From CAZILN01 sp964540005 (GTDB lineage: Bacteria; Bacteroidota; Bacteroidia; Bacteroidales; SM23-62), in NCBI GenBank assembly GCA_964540005.1, contig CAZILN010000101.1, forward strand, positions 1 through 6,013: a stretch of 6,013 bases of DNA. Reading direction: 5' to 3'. Position 1 is the stretch's first letter. Every line of letters begins with the position of its first letter. A program made the position numbers and the translations under genes. The notes beneath the pieces were generated by a model. That model did not search any database. It saw only the letters and a program-made list of their open reading frames with translations, and had not been told where the DNA came from. Positions 1 to 3,500 of the stretch are shown piece after piece.

Positions 1-70
1 TGTTGCATGTCGTATTTGGTGTCTAACTAACTCAAATATAGTCAAATAGACTAAGGCATGCAACATTTTT
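1..70 (+). repeat. Inverted repeat tgttgcatg/catgcaaca followed by a T-run
   Basis: Positions 1-9 are the exact reverse complement of 57-65, with a 47-base interior that contains a second small stem (gtcta 21-25 with tagac 47-51). Positions 66-71 are all T. On the plus strand this could be a long-loop terminator for a gene ending just left of the window. The first arm starts at base 1, so the repeat may extend further and its true size is unknown. Confidence 0.4.
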
Positions 71-400
71 TATTTATCTACTTATCTCATTATCAACAAT
101 TTACTAACAAGGAAACTTTAGTAAATAAGCATAGAATAATAACATATAACTGCCATTTTACTTGCCCTTTTAATGTTTTGCTCATATGCCCTTTCTTAGA
201 ATTAGTTCTTTACTTTTACTGTTAAACTATTTCCTGGTTGCTTATCAGGGTTCCATCACTTTTGAGGTTTTATGCTTGTACTTATTGATAATCAGCCGTT
301 TCGTCTCTTTTGATGCTGAGTTTTTTAACAGCTCATTTTAAACTTCAATTTCTAAATCAACCCTGTAATGCTGCCCCTTGCAGGCCATCTATACCCATGT

Positions 401-437
401 TATCAAACCGGTTCCTGAAAAGGGAGCCGGTTTGATA
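401..437 (-). terminator. Second strong hairpin, 15-bp stem
   Basis: Arms 401-415 and 423-437 pair over 15 bp with one wobble, closing a 7-base loop (416-422). It lies about 110 nt downstream of the stop codon, after the 472-500 hairpin. No T-run follows on either strand. It could be a back-up transcription end or an RNA-protecting stem; orientation is uncertain because the stem is symmetric. Confidence 0.45.
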
Positions 438-471
438 GTGTTGAAAGCTTGCTTGCCGAAATCGGGGAATC

Positions 472-500
472 CCGGAATGAGGGCAATGCCTTCATTCCGG
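472..500 (-). terminator. Strong hairpin 48 nt past the stop codon, possible terminator or 3'-end stabiliser
   Basis: Arms 472-483 and 489-500 form a 12-bp stem (one G-T wobble) around the 5-base loop 484-488. It is the first strong structure after the TAG of the giant gene. Neither strand shows a T-run right after the stem, so it is not a textbook intrinsic terminator. It may stabilise the transcript end or work with a factor. The structure is seen directly; the role is inferred. Confidence 0.5.
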
Positions 501-547
501 TTAATTGGTCTTGAAAACATTTTTAAGGTTCGAAAAATCCATCTTTA

Positions 548-3500
548 CTATTCCAGAATAATGGTTTTTGTATAGATGTAATTGTTTGTTATGAGTCTCA
601 GGTAATATATCCCATCCGGCACATCACCTAGATCAATTATTTCATAGACAGTTCCATTAACCGTGTGGATTCCCTTATTTAAAACCTTTTGTCCAAGGGT
701 GCTGTATATTCCCAATTCTGCTTCATTAAAGTTCGCCCGGAGTATTTCCAGGGTAAAGGTCCCGGAGTTTGGATTGGGATAGATGCTGATATCATCCTGC
801 ATAATACCCTCAATGCCAGTATTACAAGTATCACAAGGAGGTTCTAAATTGCCATTTGACCAATAATTTGCAATGAATCCGGTTCCGGATGTTATGGCAT
901 CTGAATGGAAATGCAAGAACATTTCTGATCCTGTTTTAATAGTATCAACAGGTATATTACCGTTATTGTAAGTACCTTTCAGTATACCACCGGCATCGGT
1001 TCCCTCATATACTCTGATCCAGTCACCTGTCTTAATATCAAAATTAGCCGTATCAAATAAAAGCTTAATCCAGGTAGCCCCACTTGGATATAATATCCAC
1101 TGGCAATCAGATGAGTTCAGGTAATTCCTGTTTGAACACCCCAGGTCTACCTGACCATATTTGTAAAAATAGGTAGAATCCTTACAGGCATCACAGAATA
1201 CAAATATACTTACCACTGTATCAGCGACACAACCATCAGGAGTTGTTCCTGTAACTGTATAATCGGTATTCTCCTCTGGCGATAAATTATATACGCCCAA
1301 TACGATCGGTTCAACATCATCAGGAGGGTTCCATATATATTCGTTCTCCGGGTTTAAGGCAACACTTGTATTATATCCCTGATAGATTGGATTGGTAGTA
1401 ATTTTAACAGAAATAACCGGTAAAGGATTCACAGTAATCCTGAAAGTATCAATTCCAAGACTGTTTGTTGCCGTGATGCTGTCCTTGTAAACATAGTCTG
1501 TAGTAATCCCGGGTGAAAGGTATGCACTGGCCCCTGTTGATACCGTTTCCCCTGTACCCAGAACTATCCAGGAATATACATGGCCTGTTTCTTGGTCTAC
1601 CTGGTATATTGCAGTATCACCGGCGCAGATTGAGGTATTGGGGATCTCAACCGGAATAAGCGGATCCTTAATGGTAAGCGATACCTGAGTAAACAGGCTC
1701 ACACAGTTATTCAGGGTCTGGGTGACAAGATATGAATAGGTGCCCGATGCAGTCTCACCTGTCGGATAACTTGCCCCCTCACCAAGGTAACTTGAATCTG
1801 CCTGGGCATACCACCTTATGTTATTACCCGTGGCAGTAAGATCGGGTACGGTAGTGCCATAGTTGGCAGTTTTATCTTCAGCCACCGGGGCCGCAGGTAT
1901 GTCATGCTCAATGACAAAAACAGTATCCGTTTCATTTTCACAGTTAAGAGTATCTGCTACCATCAGTGTTATTAAAACAGTCTTATTCACTGTGATCCGG
2001 TTGGTATCCAGTACACCGTTAGACCATTCATAGTCTGAATACCAGGCCGGAGCAGTAATGATATCACTCTCCCCGTCACAGAACTCGACACTGTCCACGA
2101 GGCCTGTCTGAAGGTATCCCTGAGTTCCTATAACAATCGTATCGGGTTTATAGCAGTTTTTGCTATCGGTTACTGTTACTATGTACTCCCCCGGATATAA
2201 TCCTGTAAGGTCTTCAGCACTGGAATCATTTGACCACTGGAATGAATAGGGAGCTGTTCCACTGGTAACAGAAAGATCTATACTTCCGGCAGTCCCTGTC
2301 TCACAATCGTAGCTGACTATGGTTGCATTAAATTCCATCTCATCCAATTCAATTACCATTATGGTATCCCTGCCGGTACACCCCAGGCTGTTTGTTACCT
2401 CGACCCAGACTGCTCCCGCTGTATCTACCTGAACCCGGTATGTATCAATTGCGGTGGCAGACCATTCATAATGATCATATCCGATCGGTCCGTTAAGCAT
2501 TATACTATCTCCCTGACAGAATTCAGCCGTATCGGCAAGTCCGAGGATTATGGACCCTGTATTGACAATGGCCAGAGTATCCGAAAGGCTGCAGGATTTT
2601 GTATCAGTAACCAGGACAATATATTCCCCGGCTGTCAAACCGGTGAGATCTTCTGAAGTAGAATCGTTGGACCACAAAAAGCTGAATGGCTCTGTACCTC
2701 CGGTTACTGTCAGGTCGATACTTCCTGCTGAGGATGTTCCGCAATCATAATCGGTAATAGTTGATTGAATATCTATCACAGACCACTGGACAACAGTAAT
2801 TGTATCGGTCCCGGCACAGGCAAGACTATCAGTAACCTGCAGCCAGTATAATCCTGCTGTATCAACCAGTATCTGGTTAGTATCCGTGGCACCTGTAGAC
2901 CATTCATATTGATCATATCCTGAAGGAGTTGTGATGATAGTACTGTCATCCTTACAAAATCCTGCAGTATCTGCCAGATCTATTGGCAGTGCTCCTTCAA
3001 GTACTATATCAGCAGTGTCCGTAATTGTACAGTAATTCGAATCAACAATGGAGACTGTGTATTTCCCTTCATAAAGGCCCGAAATGTCCTCATCAGCAGA
3101 TCCATCTGACCATGAATATTCATATGGAGCTGTCCCGCCCGTTACTGTCAGGTCAATGCTTCCTGTTGATCCTGTTTCACAATCATAATTTGTAACCTCC
3201 AAGGTAGTATTCATTTCATAAATCGTGATGTGTTTAACATCGTACATGGAATCAAGACATCCTTCTTTTAAGGTCTGGTATAGATAGACATCGGCCTCTC
3301 CCAAACCTATGATATAAAGGGAATCACCGATAATATCAACAACACCGGGATCGCTTGTGGTATAACTAACGGGAAGGCTCGAATTGCTGGCAGTTTTGAG
3401 CCTTATGGGAGGATCGCCCAGTCTCTTTGCCCTGGGCAGGTTAAAGGTGACCCCCGCTGGAATGTCAAAGTACAGGTTGCAGGTGTCAAAGACGGCCCCT

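Larger units (their letters stand above)
1..547. other. AT-rich non-coding region downstream of the giant gene
   Basis: No convincing gene is present on either strand. Positions 61-120 are only 13/60 G or C, far below the coding region. A 65-codon open frame at 378-575 on the plus strand overlaps the 3' end of the giant gene antisense, lies across two strong hairpins and resembles nothing I recognise, so I do not call it. The region holds the hairpins listed separately. I see no recognisable tRNA, CRISPR or insertion-sequence end, and no clear Bacteroidota promoter. Confidence 0.7.

Noticed and set aside
66..360. Promoter or small RNA in the AT-rich flank
   Set aside because: I found no convincing Bacteroidota -33 TTTG plus -7 TAnnTTTG pair and no conserved RNA fold; AT-richness alone is not evidence.
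401..500. Classical intrinsic terminators
   Set aside because: The stems are strong, but neither strand has a T-run directly after them, so only a tentative terminator call is made.
378..575. Plus-strand open frame of 65 codons
   Set aside because: It crosses two strong hairpins and the antisense 3' end of the giant gene, has no clear ribosome binding site and shows no recognisable motif.
1895..3208. CRISPR-like or recent DNA duplication array
   Set aside because: The 438-bp periodicity is a coding protein repeat; the copies are diverged at DNA level and share only short identical stretches such as a 14-mer.
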